Positions 42,910-52,327 of a DNA stretch of 64,000 bases are shown here, piece after piece. The position numbers were made by a program, and so were the translations under genes. The notes below the pieces were generated by a model that saw nothing but the letters and a program-made list of their open reading frames with translations, did no database searches and had not been told where the DNA came from. This DNA comes from Streptomyces sp. NBC_00435 (GTDB lineage Bacteria; Actinomycetota; Actinomycetes; Streptomycetales; Streptomycetaceae). The DNA lies in contig NZ_CP107925.1 of the NCBI RefSeq assembly GCF_036014235.1, positions 114,249-178,248 on the forward strand, in the 5' to 3' direction. Numbering within the stretch: the stretch's first letter is position 1; each line of letters begins with the position of its first letter.

Positions 42910-43440
42910 TCACCTCAGCGGGCGAACACCCCCGGTGGCCCGCCCGTACAGTACGAGCGCCCGCGCCAGGGCGGTCAGCGCCGCCGCGCAGAGCAGCGTA
43001 CGTACGATGTTCGCCGTCTCCCAGGTGCCCTTGAACTTCTCGACGACCGAGAAGTCCGTCAGCTTCGCCGCGTCACCCACGTCGGCGAGTTCGTTGTTGA
43101 GCGGAATGTTGACCGCGAAGGTGACGACGAGAACGACGAGGTACGCCGCCGCGCCCACCGCGGTCCACAGCGCGACCCCGCGCCGCCCGGCCCGTGCCTC
43201 GACGAAGGCCGCGGCGACGGCCGCGAGCAGTGCGACGACGAAGACCGTCCCGAAGACCGGGTTGCCGTCGATGACGGCGTTGAAGCTCTGCATCGCCGTG
43301 ACGTACGTACGGCCGTCGGTCTTCGCCAGCCCCGGCATCACCGAGACGTCGAAGGCGAAGAACAGTCCCGCCATCAGGCCGACCAGTACGGTCGACAGTA
43401 CGAGCAGAACGCTGGCGAGTCTGGTGCCCGTGGATCCCAT
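42910..43440 (-). CDS. DUF1772 membrane protein (copy B)
   Basis: A 176-residue, four-segment paralogue of the convergent gene at 42354, sharing GLMAGLFFAFDVSVMPGL and NIPLNN. I start at the ATG 43440 because upstream codons to 43527 code for a charged, non-family stretch. Convergent paralogues 65 bp apart suggest an inverted duplication. Confidence 0.8.
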   Translation of the reverse strand: MGSTGTRLASVLLVLSTVLVGLMAGLFFAFDVSVMPGLAKTDGRTYVTAMQSFNAVIDGNPVFGTVFVVALLAAVAAAFVEARAGRRGVALWTAVGAAAYLVVLVVTFAVNIPLNNELADVGDAAKLTDFSVVEKFKGTWETANIVRTLLCAAALTALARALVLYGRATGGVRPLR

Positions 43441-43639
43441 CGGCTGTGCCCCCGTCTGAATCTGAATGAAATTGACGCGAATCCGAAAAAGAGCGAACGA
43501 ACGAATAAATGACATCAGGAGGCCCAACTACCCCCCGACGGCTGCTGATCGTGCCATCCCCTCCCGCGACCGGCCAGTGATCTCCGTCCCGTACTGACCC
43601 CGCCCGGGCCTGCATGTAACGCGCACGTAGGCTGCGGGA

Positions 43640-44134
43640 ATGAGCACGCCCACCCCCCGGACCCCGTCCCCTCGCCTCGAACCGGTCACCCCCGACAACG
43701 TCGACGCCGTCTGCGCGCTGGCGGTCCGCCCCGACCAGGAGCACCTCGTCACCCCGGTCGTGAAGTCACTGGCCGAGGCATACGCCCACGGGGAGACCGC
43801 CTGGCCCCGGGCGATCGTCGACGGCGACGAGGTGGTCGGCTTCGTGATGGCCTTCCTCGACATCGCATGGAACCCCGCCGCGGACCCCCGCGACGTCCGC
43901 TCCGGCCTGTGGCGCCTGAACATCTCGGCCGCCCACCAGTCCAAGGGCTACGGCCGCTTCGCCGTCACGGCGGTCACCACCGAACTCCGCCGCCGCGGCG
44001 CCTCCCACGCCTACGTCACCTGGCGCCTCGGCCCGGGCACCCCCGAACCCTTCTACCTCTCCCTCGGCTTCCGCCCGACGGGCGAACAGAGCGGCGGCGA
44101 AACGGTCGGCGTACTGGACCTGACCGGCCCGTGA
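43640..44134 (+). CDS. GNAT-family N-acetyltransferase
   Basis: A 164-residue single-domain acetyltransferase of the diamine-acetyltransferase-like kind; the acetyl-CoA loop reads ISAAHQSKGYGRFAV and the C-terminus YLSLGFRPTGE. Substrate unknown. Confidence 0.82.
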   Translation: MSTPTPRTPSPRLEPVTPDNVDAVCALAVRPDQEHLVTPVVKSLAEAYAHGETAWPRAIVDGDEVVGFVMAFLDIAWNPAADPRDVRSGLWRLNISAAHQSKGYGRFAVTAVTTELRRRGASHAYVTWRLGPGTPEPFYLSLGFRPTGEQSGGETVGVLDLTGP

Positions 44135-44231
44135 TCGTCAGTGCGGCCCGATTCTGGCGGCCGGCACCGGCCGACACCGGCCGGCTCGCCGCCCGGACGC
44201 CTCCGCCCCGCCCCACCCCGGACGGACAGCC

Positions 44232-45143
44232 CTATCGCGAGGCCGCCCCCGCCCTGAACTCCCGCGGGCTGATCCCCCGTACCCGCTTGAAGGCCGTCGA
44301 CAGGGCGAAGGCCGAGCTGTATCCGACCTGGTGGGCGGCCGAAGCGAGCGTCGTGGACGGGTCGCGCAGGAGGTCCGCCGCCAAGGCGAGCCGCCAGCCC
44401 GTCAGATAGGACATCGGGGGTTCGCCGACCAGCTCGGCGAACCGCCGGGCCAAAGCGGCCCGCGAGACACCGACCTTGCGGGCCAGCGCCTCCACCGTCC
44501 AGCCGTACGCGGGGTTCTCGTGCAGCAGCCGTAGCGCCGGGCCGGTCACCGGGTCGTTCTCGGCGCCGCCGCGCTCCGCGAGCCAGCCGCGTACGACGCC
44601 GATCAGCAGCAGGTCCAACAGCCGGTCCAGGACGAGCTCCTGGGCCGGCTCCGTACGGGAGATCTCCGCTCCCAGCAGCGCGACCAGCGTCGGGTCCACC
44701 GGGCCGACCAGCACCGCCGGCAGCGCGGTGAGCAGCCGGCTGCCGATCTCGCCCGGGTCCTGGTACGTGCCACTCAGCAGCACCGCCGAGCCGCTCTCCT
44801 CGCCCCACGTCCGCACTCCGATGGTCATGGAGTCGGATACGTCCTCGCCGTCGCCGACCCTGCTGCACCGCTGGTCCGGACCCACCCTGATCTGCACGGG
44901 CGTGCCCTTGGCGTCGGCGAGGGTGTACGGATCCGGTCCCCGCACCAGCGCCGCCTCGCCCGGCGAGACGAGCACCGGCTCGCCCCCGTCCGGCAGCAGC
45001 CACGCCGACCCGTGCACCATCGTCATCACCGACAGCGGGGCCCGGTCCTCGATCCGGACCGACCAGGGCGGGCTGAACACGGACTTGATGAGGTAGGCCG
45101 ATCTGGCCTTGGGGCCTTCGAGCAGAGCCGTCAGCGTATCCAT
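44232..45143 (-). CDS. AraC-family regulator with cupin sensor domain
   Basis: A 303-residue protein: an N-terminal AraC cupin_6-type domain (about residues 1-170) and a C-terminal double helix-turn-helix (VEALARKVGVSRAALARRF and AAHQVGYSSAFALSTAFKR). It starts 32 bp after the stop of the NmrA-like gene on the same strand, the usual arrangement in which this regulator type controls the neighbouring reductase. Confidence 0.87.
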   Translation of the reverse strand: MDTLTALLEGPKARSAYLIKSVFSPPWSVRIEDRAPLSVMTMVHGSAWLLPDGGEPVLVSPGEAALVRGPDPYTLADAKGTPVQIRVGPDQRCSRVGDGEDVSDSMTIGVRTWGEESGSAVLLSGTYQDPGEIGSRLLTALPAVLVGPVDPTLVALLGAEISRTEPAQELVLDRLLDLLLIGVVRGWLAERGGAENDPVTGPALRLLHENPAYGWTVEALARKVGVSRAALARRFAELVGEPPMSYLTGWRLALAADLLRDPSTTLASAAHQVGYSSAFALSTAFKRVRGISPREFRAGAASR

Positions 45144-45175
45144 CGGCCCATTCTCCCCGTCTGCTCCTGCCCTTC

Positions 45176-46012
45176 CTAGGCGTCCCAGACACCGCGCGCC
45201 GCCGCCTCCCGCGCGAACTCCGCGAAATCCCTCGGCTGCCGGCCAAGCACTTCCTCCACCCCACCCACCACGTGCGCGTTGCGCCCGTCCAGGATCAGCG
45301 TGAACAGGTCCGTGAACTCCTCCGGCAGCCCGTTCTCGCGCAGCACCGCCCGGTAGGCCTCGTTCGAGACCGGGACGTACGCGATCTCGCGCCCGGTCGC
45401 CTTCGACAGCTCGGCGGCGACGTCGGAGAAGCTGAGCAGCCGCGGCCCGGAGAGCTCGTACGTACGGCCGATGTGCCGGTCCTCGGTCAGGGCGGCCACC
45501 ACCACGTCGGCGATGTCGTCGGCATCGACGAACGGCTCGACCGCGTCGGCCGTCGGCAGGGCGATCTCGCCCGCCAGCACGGGCCCCACGAAGAAGCTCT
45601 CGTCGAAGTTCTGGTTGAACCAGGCCGCACGCACGACCGTCCAGTCGGCCCCCGACTCCTTCAGCGCGTCCTCGCTCCGCTGCGCCGCCTCCTCGCCGCG
45701 CCCCGAGAGCAGCACCAGCCGACGCGTCCCGGCGGCCACCGCCGCACGGGCGAAGGCGCCGATCTGCTCGACGGCGCCGGGGAAGGAGAGATCGGGGTAG
45801 TACGTGACGTACGCCCGGTCCACGCCCTCCAGCGCCGGCCCCCAACTCGCGGGCTCGTTCCAGTCGAAGGCCGGCTCTCCGGAGCGCGACCCGATGCGGA
45901 CCGGGCGGCCCAGCGCGGTGAGCTTCTCGGCCACACGCCGTCCCGTCTTGCCCCTGCCGCCGATGACCAGTGTGCGGGGAGCGTTCTGCGTCTGTTGCGA
46001 TGTCTTCGTCAT
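45176..46012 (-). CDS. NmrA-like NAD(P)-binding protein
   Basis: A 278-residue Rossmann protein with GGRGKTG replacing the usual GxxGxxG, followed by an NmrA-like body (WFNQNFDESFF, YELSGPRLLSF). Probably an NAD(P)H-dependent quinone reductase or redox sensor. Upstream of and co-directional with the AraC gene. Confidence 0.82.
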   Translation of the reverse strand: MTKTSQQTQNAPRTLVIGGRGKTGRRVAEKLTALGRPVRIGSRSGEPAFDWNEPASWGPALEGVDRAYVTYYPDLSFPGAVEQIGAFARAAVAAGTRRLVLLSGRGEEAAQRSEDALKESGADWTVVRAAWFNQNFDESFFVGPVLAGEIALPTADAVEPFVDADDIADVVVAALTEDRHIGRTYELSGPRLLSFSDVAAELSKATGREIAYVPVSNEAYRAVLRENGLPEEFTDLFTLILDGRNAHVVGGVEEVLGRQPRDFAEFAREAAARGVWDA

Positions 46013-46152
46013 GGGAATCAGTCAACGCTCCCCGCCTGAGACGGAACATCGCCGAGAAGCTCAACCACATACGCCTGCGTCCACGCGCCGTACCACGCCG
46101 CACCGCGCCACCACGCCGCACCGCGCCACCGCGCCGCGCACCGGCCGCGCGC

Positions 46153-46356
46153 CTACCCCTTGCCCAGCGTGTGCGCCACGAGCGCGTTGGCGTGCCCGTG
46201 CCCGATCCCGTGCTCGCTCTTCAGCCAGGCCACCAGTTCCATGTGCTTGGTCAGCGGCGAGGACCGGATGAGCTCCTGCCACTGCGCGATCGGGCGGCCG
46301 TACTTCTTCTCGATGGAAGGGAAGTAGCTGGCGGGGCCCTTCACCGGTTCGGTCAT
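46153..46356 (-). CDS. DUF4287 small protein
   Basis: A 67-residue protein with the family pattern SYFPSIEKKYGRPI, W at residue 27 and MELVAWLKSEHGIGHGHANA. Start at ATG 46356. Members occur alone or fused to other domains; function unknown. Confidence 0.75.
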   Translation of the reverse strand: MTEPVKGPASYFPSIEKKYGRPIAQWQELIRSSPLTKHMELVAWLKSEHGIGHGHANALVAHTLGKG

Positions 46357-46477
46357 CGCGATCTTCTTCCTCTCGGGCGACCGCACTCGCGGCCGTCTCG
46401 TGCGGCGTACGAGGTGTAGACACCCCGGGCTCCGAAAACTCATCGGACGCACGACGCAAATACCCGATGATCTTCGA

Positions 46478-47332
46478 ATGACATGGACCGAGCGAACCGT
46501 CACCCGGGGCGGCGTACGCCTGACCTGCCGGGACTGGCACTCCCCTAGTCCGGACACACCCCACCCCGCCTCAGCCACCCCCGTGGTCCTCCTCCACGGC
46601 CTCGCCGGCCACGCGGGCGAATGGGACGCGGCCGCCGCGCACCTCGCCCCGCGCCACCGGGTGGTGGCGGTGGACCAGCGCGGTCACGGCGCCAGCGAAC
46701 GCCTGCCCGCGGACGTCTCCCGCGCCGCGTACGTGGCGGACGTGCTGGCCGTCTGCGAACAACTCGGCCTGGACCGCCCGGTGCTGGTGGGCCAGTCACT
46801 CGGCGGCCACACCGCGATGCTCACCGCCGCCGCCCACCCGGACCGCGTACGGGGCCTCGTGCTGGTCGAGGCCGGAGCGGCCAGGGCCGACCCGGACACC
46901 CCGGAGCAGATCGGCAGTTGGCTGGACTCCTGGCCGCTCCCCTTCCCCTCCCGGGCCGCGGCGCACGCGTTCCTCAGCGGGCAGGGCCTGAACGGCGAAG
47001 CCTGGGCTGCCGGTCTGGAGCAACGCCAGGACGGCTGGTACCCACGCTTCGAGCGTGCGGTGATGGTCGCGGCCATCGCCGAGAACGGCACCCGTGACTG
47101 GTGGCCGCAGTGGCAGGCGGTCCGGTGTCCCACCCTGCTGGTCATCGGGGAGAAGGGCATCGTCCCGCCCGCGGAGTCCATCCGGATGCTCGACTCGGCG
47201 GCCCCGTCCACGGCACTGACGGCGGCCTCAGTCCCGGGCTCGGGTCACGACGTCCACCTGGACCGGCCGGCCGCCCTGCACGCCCTGCTCTCGGAGTTCC
47301 TCACATCGTCGCCGCCATCGACCCTCAAGTGA
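46478..47332 (+). CDS. Alpha/beta-hydrolase
   Basis: A 284-residue hydrolase: oxyanion region LLHGLAGHAGEW, nucleophile in VGQSLGGHTA, histidine in PGSGHDVHLD. The start at 46478 gives the normal family length. No linked pathway gene. Confidence 0.85.
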   Translation: MTWTERTVTRGGVRLTCRDWHSPSPDTPHPASATPVVLLHGLAGHAGEWDAAAAHLAPRHRVVAVDQRGHGASERLPADVSRAAYVADVLAVCEQLGLDRPVLVGQSLGGHTAMLTAAAHPDRVRGLVLVEAGAARADPDTPEQIGSWLDSWPLPFPSRAAAHAFLSGQGLNGEAWAAGLEQRQDGWYPRFERAVMVAAIAENGTRDWWPQWQAVRCPTLLVIGEKGIVPPAESIRMLDSAAPSTALTAASVPGSGHDVHLDRPAALHALLSEFLTSSPPSTLK

Positions 47333-47365
47333 ACTCGAGATCGAGCGATATGATCACATTGCGGT

Positions 47366-47917
47366 ATGACCACGACGAAGACCCTCTACCTGCTCTGTTC
47401 CGCCGCCCCGCCCGTCTTCGACGTGGCCCGTGTCATCGAGGACGCCCAGTCCCGGGGCTGGGACGTCTGCCTCGGCCTCTCCCCCACCGCCGCGCACTGG
47501 CTGTCCGGCAACCTCGATGGCCTCGCCGCGCTCACCGGCCACCCGGTCCGCTGGCAGTACAAGCTGCCCGGTGAGCCCGACGTCTGGCCGGCGGCCGATG
47601 CCCTGCTCATAGCCCCGGCCACCTTCAACTCGGTGAACGCCTGGGCCCTCGGCCTCACCGACCGGTTCGTCGTCGGCGTCGCCGCCGAGGCCATCGGCAA
47701 GGGCACCCCTGTCGTCACCATGCCCTGCGCGAACGCGGCCCTCGCCGCCCACCCGCAGTTCGACCAGTCCCTCGCCGTCCTGCGCGGCGCCGGCGTCTCC
47801 GTGCTCTTCGGGGAGAACGGATTCGCCCCCGGCCCGGCGGGCCCGGACGCCCCGGCGCACTTCCCCTGGCCGGTGGCCCTGGACGCTGTCGACCGCATCA
47901 CGGCAGCCACCGCCTAG
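47366..47917 (+). CDS. Flavoprotein (phosphopantothenoylcysteine-decarboxylase-like)
   Basis: A 183-residue HFCD-type flavoprotein with the strand LYLLCSAAPP, the FMN-binding APATFNSVNAWALG and the PCANAAL motif. HFCD proteins decarboxylate C-terminal cysteines or thiols. Here it is probably the stand-alone Streptomyces type of unknown substrate; no Cys-containing precursor peptide is nearby. Confidence 0.8.
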   Translation: MTTTKTLYLLCSAAPPVFDVARVIEDAQSRGWDVCLGLSPTAAHWLSGNLDGLAALTGHPVRWQYKLPGEPDVWPAADALLIAPATFNSVNAWALGLTDRFVVGVAAEAIGKGTPVVTMPCANAALAAHPQFDQSLAVLRGAGVSVLFGENGFAPGPAGPDAPAHFPWPVALDAVDRITAATA

Positions 47918-47942
47918 CGCCGCCCCGGGCTCCCGCCCGCGC

Positions 47943-48449
47943 CTACTCCCCCGTGGTCCCGTCGATCGCCTCGCGCAGCAGGTCCGCATGCCCGTTGTGC
48001 CGGGCGTACTCCTCGATCATGTGGGTCAGCACGTAGTGCAGGGAGTAGGCCTGCCCGTCGTAGGACCCGGTCACGTCCAGCGATTCGGCCGCGTCCACGA
48101 CCGCCCGCGAACGTGCGCAGGTGTCCTCCCAGATCCTGAACGACCCTGCCACGTCGGCGTCGTCGACATGGAACTCGGTCCACTCTCCCGCCTCGTTCTT
48201 CGGGAAGTAGCCCCGCACGTCCTCACCGCCCACGACGTTGCGGAACCAGCCGCGCTCGACCTCCGCCAGGTGCCGCACCAGCCCGAGCAGGCTCAGCCCG
48301 GACGGTGCCACCGCCCTGAGCCGCAACTGCTCGTCCGTCAGCCCCGCGCACTTCAGCATCAGGGTGTCCCGCTGCCACTGCAGAACGCTGGTCAGGGTGG
48401 CACGTTCGTCGCCCACCAGTACGGGCCGGGTCCGCTGCTCGTCGATCAT
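47943..48449 (-). CDS. DinB/DUF664-family protein
   Basis: A 168-residue four-helix-bundle protein with the metal-binding histidines in LGLVRHLAEVERGW and the C-terminal EEYARHNGHADLLRE. Related to mycothiol- or bacillithiol-dependent enzymes of the DinB superfamily. Confidence 0.82.
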   Translation of the reverse strand: MIDEQRTRPVLVGDERATLTSVLQWQRDTLMLKCAGLTDEQLRLRAVAPSGLSLLGLVRHLAEVERGWFRNVVGGEDVRGYFPKNEAGEWTEFHVDDADVAGSFRIWEDTCARSRAVVDAAESLDVTGSYDGQAYSLHYVLTHMIEEYARHNGHADLLREAIDGTTGE

Positions 48450-48490
48450 CGGATGATGATCACAGCCGTACGGACTCCGCGCGCACCGTT

Positions 48491-49414
48491 TCACATCCCG
48501 GACGGCCCGGCCGCGCTCCAGCGCTCCCGCACTGCAGTGCTCCAGCCCGCCAACCCCGCCACCTTCTCCGGATTCACCTGCAACCGCAGGTTCACCAGGC
48601 GCCCGTCCACCGGATCCAGGTCGTAGGTCAACGCCGCGCACGCGGCTCCCCCGTACACGAACACCACCGACTCCTCCCCGTTGACCCGCGCCGGCTCCAG
48701 GCGCACGCTCGCGAGCGAGGGCTTGGCCAGCATCCCCAGCAGCCACCGCGCCACGTGATCGGCCCCGTGCAACGGCCGCCGGGCCGCCGTCACCTTGCCG
48801 CCGCCGTCCGACCAGGCCGTCACCTCGGGGGCGAGCAGCTCCATCACCGCGTTCAGGTCCCCGCCCGCGCACGCCGCCAGGAACCGCCGGGTCACCTCGG
48901 TGCGCTGCCCGGGCTCGGCCGCGAACCTCGGCCGCCGCGCCCGCACGTATTCGCGCGCCCGGTGCGCGGTCTGCCGTACGGTCGCCTCCGCCCGGTCCAG
49001 CGTCCCCGCGATCTCCGCGTACGAGTACCCGAACACCTCGCGCAGCACGAACACGGCGCGCTCCAGCGGGCTCAGGCTCTCCAGCACCACGAGCATCGCG
49101 GTCGAGACCGTCTCGGCCGTCTCCGCCTCCTCGGCGACATCGGGCGCGGTCAGCAGCGGCTCCGGCAGCCACGGCCCGACGTAGGTCTCACGGGCGGCGC
49201 GGGCCGAGGTGAGCCGGTTCAGCGACAGATTGGTGACCGTACGCACCAGATAGGCCCGCGGGTTGACAACCGCAGACCGGTCGGCGCGGTCCCAACTCAG
49301 CCACGCGTCCTGGAGCACGTCCTCGGCGTCCGCGACACTGCCGAGCATCCGGTAGGCGACATCGAAGAGCAGCCGTCGATGCGCGGCGAAGGGAGCCAGG
49401 TCTGCGGTGGTCAC
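48491..49414 (-). CDS. ECF41-type sigma factor (SigJ-like)
   Basis: A 307-residue sigma-70-family factor: region 2 (AYRMLGSVADAEDVLQDAWL), a linker with the ECF41 hallmark WLPEP, region 4 (LREVFGYSYAEIAGTLDRAE) and a C-terminal SnoaL-like domain ending with NPEKV, a variant of the ECF41 NPDKL motif. It follows an epimerase gene by 6 bp, the carboxymuconolactone/oxidoreductase/epimerase partner expected for this group. No anti-sigma gene is present; the C-domain modulates activity in cis. Confidence 0.88.
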   Translation of the reverse strand: MTTADLAPFAAHRRLLFDVAYRMLGSVADAEDVLQDAWLSWDRADRSAVVNPRAYLVRTVTNLSLNRLTSARAARETYVGPWLPEPLLTAPDVAEEAETAETVSTAMLVVLESLSPLERAVFVLREVFGYSYAEIAGTLDRAEATVRQTAHRAREYVRARRPRFAAEPGQRTEVTRRFLAACAGGDLNAVMELLAPEVTAWSDGGGKVTAARRPLHGADHVARWLLGMLAKPSLASVRLEPARVNGEESVVFVYGGAACAALTYDLDPVDGRLVNLRLQVNPEKVAGLAGWSTAVRERWSAAGPSGM

Positions 49415-49420
49415 GAACGA

Positions 49421-50338
49421 TCATGCTGCCGCCACCGCGGCTTCCGCAAGCGCGAGCACCCCGGCCACGCTGTTCGCGTACGCCGGGACCCAGCCCAGTT
49501 CCCGCCCGGCCTTCGCATTCGAAAGACGCAGGTCGGTGCCCATGATGGTGTGCGCGAGCGGGGCCGCCTTCAGGACCCACAGCGGTACGGTCAGCGGCGC
49601 GGGCGCCCCGAACGCCCCGGCCGCCGCCCGCATGTGCGCGTCCCAGCCCAACGGCTCGTCGTCGGCGATGTTGTACGCCTGTCCCGCCCGCCCCGACTCC
49701 ACTCCCGCGACCACCGCGCGCGCGGCGTCGGCCACGTCGACCCAGCTCAGCGCCCGCCCCTTGGCGGCCACCACGGGCAGTGCGCGCCTGCGCAGCATCG
49801 GCACCAGGTCGGTGTCGGTGATGCCGGCTCCGTAGAACAGCCCGAAGCGCAGGCTGACCCCCTCGATCCCGTCGGCGGTGAAGGCCAGTTCCTCCTTGGT
49901 CCGCATCGCGCCGACGTGCCGCTCCAGCCAGACGTTCCTACCCCGCGGCCCGAAGCCGTCGTCCTCGCCGAGCACGGCCCCGCCGTGGTCCCCGTACCCG
50001 TAGCCGAACATCATCGACTCCACGACGAACCGCCGAGCCCCGGTCTCGCGGGCGGCGGCCAGCAGGTTGACGGTGCCCTCGGTGCGCAGCGCGTTGGTGG
50101 CCGCCATGTCCTGGTGACGGGCCATCGTCCTGCCGTTCAGCGCCGTGGCCGCGTGCACGACCACGTCGAAGCCGAGCCCGTCCACCGCGCGCAGCAGACC
50201 CTCGCGGTCGAGCAGGTCGGCCCGTACCTCCGTCCCGGCGCCCCGGCCGAGCCCGGCGACCTCGTGTCCGGCCGCGCGCAGACCCCGTACCGCCCGCCGC
50301 CCCAGAACCCCGCTCGCACCCGCCAGCAGAACCTTCAT
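49421..50338 (-). CDS. NAD-dependent epimerase/reductase, ECF41 partner
   Basis: A 305-residue extended SDR with GASGVLGRRAVR at the N-terminus and a weakly recognisable Tyr active site in FGYGYG. It is upstream of and nearly touching the ECF41 gene, and in this sigma group such genes are usually the direct target of the factor. Confidence 0.84.
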   Translation of the reverse strand: MKVLLAGASGVLGRRAVRGLRAAGHEVAGLGRGAGTEVRADLLDREGLLRAVDGLGFDVVVHAATALNGRTMARHQDMAATNALRTEGTVNLLAAARETGARRFVVESMMFGYGYGDHGGAVLGEDDGFGPRGRNVWLERHVGAMRTKEELAFTADGIEGVSLRFGLFYGAGITDTDLVPMLRRRALPVVAAKGRALSWVDVADAARAVVAGVESGRAGQAYNIADDEPLGWDAHMRAAAGAFGAPAPLTVPLWVLKAAPLAHTIMGTDLRLSNAKAGRELGWVPAYANSVAGVLALAEAAVAAA

Positions 50339-50373
50339 GGTCGTCTCCCCGTCCCGGTGTCACCCATGGGACA

Positions 50374-50396
50374 GACGGCCGCCCCGGAACGTGACA
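50374..50396 (-). promoter_or_regulatory. Candidate ECF41-dependent promoter
   Basis: On the minus strand, TGTCACG (50390-50396) and CGTC (50374-50377) resemble the -35 TGTCACA and -10 CGTC boxes reported for ECF41 factors, upstream of the epimerase-sigma operon. I count 12 bases between them, shorter than expected, so this needs checking. Confidence 0.35.
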
Positions 50397-50438
50397 CGAC
50401 ACGGAAGTAACCTGACCCACACGCGAGGGGTCCGGCGG

Positions 50439-51608
50439 TCACACCGACCGGAAGAAGGCCCTGACGTCGTCCACCAGGAGCTCCGGCACCTCCATCGCGG
50501 GAAAGTGCCCGCCCTTGTCGTACGAGGTCCAGCGCACGATGCGGTCCGTCCGCGCGGCGACGTGCCGCAGCGGTACGAAGTTGTCCCGGGGGAAGTCGGC
50601 GAGCGCGGTCGGGGTGTCCGACACCTCCGGCGCCGAGCCCTGGTAATCGGCGTGCGCGCGCTCGTAGTAGATGCGGGCGGCCGAACCGGCGGTCCCGGTC
50701 AGCCAGTACAGCATCACGTTGGTCAGCACTTGATCGCGATCGGGCGGGCACGCGGGGTCGCTCCACTCCGCGAACTTCTCCCCGATCCAGGCGAGCAGCC
50801 CGACCGGGGAATCGTTCAGCCCGTACGCGAGGGTCTGCGGCCGGGTCGCCTGGATGTCGGCGTAGCCCTGCCGTTCGCGCGCCCACACCCGGTACCGCTC
50901 CCAGGAGCCGAGCGTGCGCTGCCGCTCCGCCGGGCTCAGTTCCGCCAGCTCCTCGGGCTGGGGCTCGGCGGTGGCCCCGCCGCCGGGGAACAGGTTCAGG
51001 TGCACCCCGCGCACGTTCCCGGGGCGGATCCGCCCCAGCTCCCGCGAGACGGCGGCGCCCCAGTCGCCGCCCTGGACCCCGTACGCCCCGTACCCGAGCC
51101 GCTCCATCAGGACCCCGAAGGCCCGGGCCACCCGCTTGAACTCCCAGCCGCGTTCGGTGGTCGGCCCCGACAGGGCGAAGCCCGGGATGTGGGGCAGCAC
51201 CAGGTGGAAGGCGTCGGCCGGATCCCCGCCGTGCGCCCGCGGATCCGTCAGCGGGCCGGCCACCTTCTGGAACTCCACGAAGGAGCCGGGCCAGCCGTGG
51301 GTCATGAGCAGCGGCGTCGCGTCCGGCTCGGGCGAGCGCAGGTGCGCGAAGTGCACCCGTGCCCCGTCGATGACGGTGGTGTACTGCGGCCATTCGTTCA
51401 GCCGCGCCTCGGCCGCGCGCCAGTCGTAACCGGTGCGCCAGTACTCCGCGAGCTCGCGGAGCTCCCCGAGCGGCATCCCGTACGCCCGCCCCACCCCCGG
51501 CAACTCGTCGGGCCACCGGGTCCGTTCCAGCCGGTACGCCAGATCGTCCAGTTCCGCCTGCGCCACGTCCAGCCGGAAGGGACCGGCCCACTGCCCGATG
51601 CCGCTCAC
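50439..51608 (-). CDS. Epoxide hydrolase-family protein
   Basis: A 389-residue alpha/beta-hydrolase with the N-terminal EHN domain (about residues 5-110: RTRWPDELPG, then YWRTGYDWRAAEARLN). The oxyanion motif HGWPGS, the Asp nucleophile in GGDWGA and the His in KGGHFPA complete the active site. The GTG at 51608 overlaps the stop of the TetR gene as GTGA, so the hydrolase is translationally coupled to that ArpA-like receptor. The pairing suggests the regulator controls it or responds to its product. Confidence 0.85.
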   Translation of the reverse strand: MSGIGQWAGPFRLDVAQAELDDLAYRLERTRWPDELPGVGRAYGMPLGELRELAEYWRTGYDWRAAEARLNEWPQYTTVIDGARVHFAHLRSPEPDATPLLMTHGWPGSFVEFQKVAGPLTDPRAHGGDPADAFHLVLPHIPGFALSGPTTERGWEFKRVARAFGVLMERLGYGAYGVQGGDWGAAVSRELGRIRPGNVRGVHLNLFPGGGATAEPQPEELAELSPAERQRTLGSWERYRVWARERQGYADIQATRPQTLAYGLNDSPVGLLAWIGEKFAEWSDPACPPDRDQVLTNVMLYWLTGTAGSAARIYYERAHADYQGSAPEVSDTPTALADFPRDNFVPLRHVAARTDRIVRWTSYDKGGHFPAMEVPELLVDDVRAFFRSV

Positions 51609-52327
51609 GCCCTCGGAACCGCACACGCCTCGGAGCCGACGCCAAGGCCTGCCCCCGCCCCTGCCCCTGCCCCTGCCCGTGCTGCCCGCGCTGCCCTTGT
51701 CGCAACCTCCGCCACCACCCGCCGGCCGCGGTCATCGGCCATGTCCAGCCGACTGAGCATGGCCGGCGTCGCGATCCCCGGCAGCACGTGCCGGTAGAGC
51801 GTGGCCACCCTGCCCTCGATGTCCGCGCGGTCGTTGAGGGTCTGCGAGTAGAGTTGCACGCCCGACCAGCACGCGGACAGGATCCAGGCCGTCTCGGCGG
51901 GATCCACGTCCGGCAGCAGTTCGCCCTGCTCCTTGGCCACGCACAGCAGCTTGCGCAGGATCTCGATCCACCCCGGCACCGCGCCGCCCCGCATCTCCAG
52001 TGTGTCGGGGCCGAGCGAGAGTCTGGCGCCCGCGCTGAGCATCGGCTCGTACTTCATCCGGTACGCCAGCACCATCGCGACGTCGACCAGCTCCTGGAGC
52101 TTGCTGGCCCGGGGCGGCACCAGGCACTTGTCGAACTGCGCGTCGAGCACGCCCTGTGCCAGCTCCAGTTTCGAGGAGAAGTGGAAGTAGAGAGCACCCT
52201 TGGTCACCCCCGCGTGGGCGAGTATCTCCGCGATGGTGGCGGCGTCGTAGCCGCGCTCGTCGAAGACCACCGCCGCCGCTTCCAAGATTGCCCGGCGCGT
52301 CCGGACCGCACGCTCCTGCCTGACCAC
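51605..52327 (-). CDS. ArpA-like gamma-butyrolactone receptor homologue (second)
   Basis: A 240-residue TetR-family repressor. The helix-turn-helix reads TIAEILAHAGVTKGALYFHF (about residues 31-50), and the receptor tryptophan is W120 (VPGWIE). The C-terminal 30 residues are an Ala/Gly-rich low-complexity tail. The GTG at 52327 was chosen for the GGAG six bases upstream. With no afsA gene beside it, it is probably a pseudo-receptor of the ScbR2 kind. Confidence 0.83.
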   Translation of the reverse strand: MVRQERAVRTRRAILEAAAVVFDERGYDAATIAEILAHAGVTKGALYFHFSSKLELAQGVLDAQFDKCLVPPRASKLQELVDVAMVLAYRMKYEPMLSAGARLSLGPDTLEMRGGAVPGWIEILRKLLCVAKEQGELLPDVDPAETAWILSACWSGVQLYSQTLNDRADIEGRVATLYRHVLPGIATPAMLSRLDMADDRGRRVVAEVATRAARAARAGAGAGAGAGLGVGSEACAVPRA

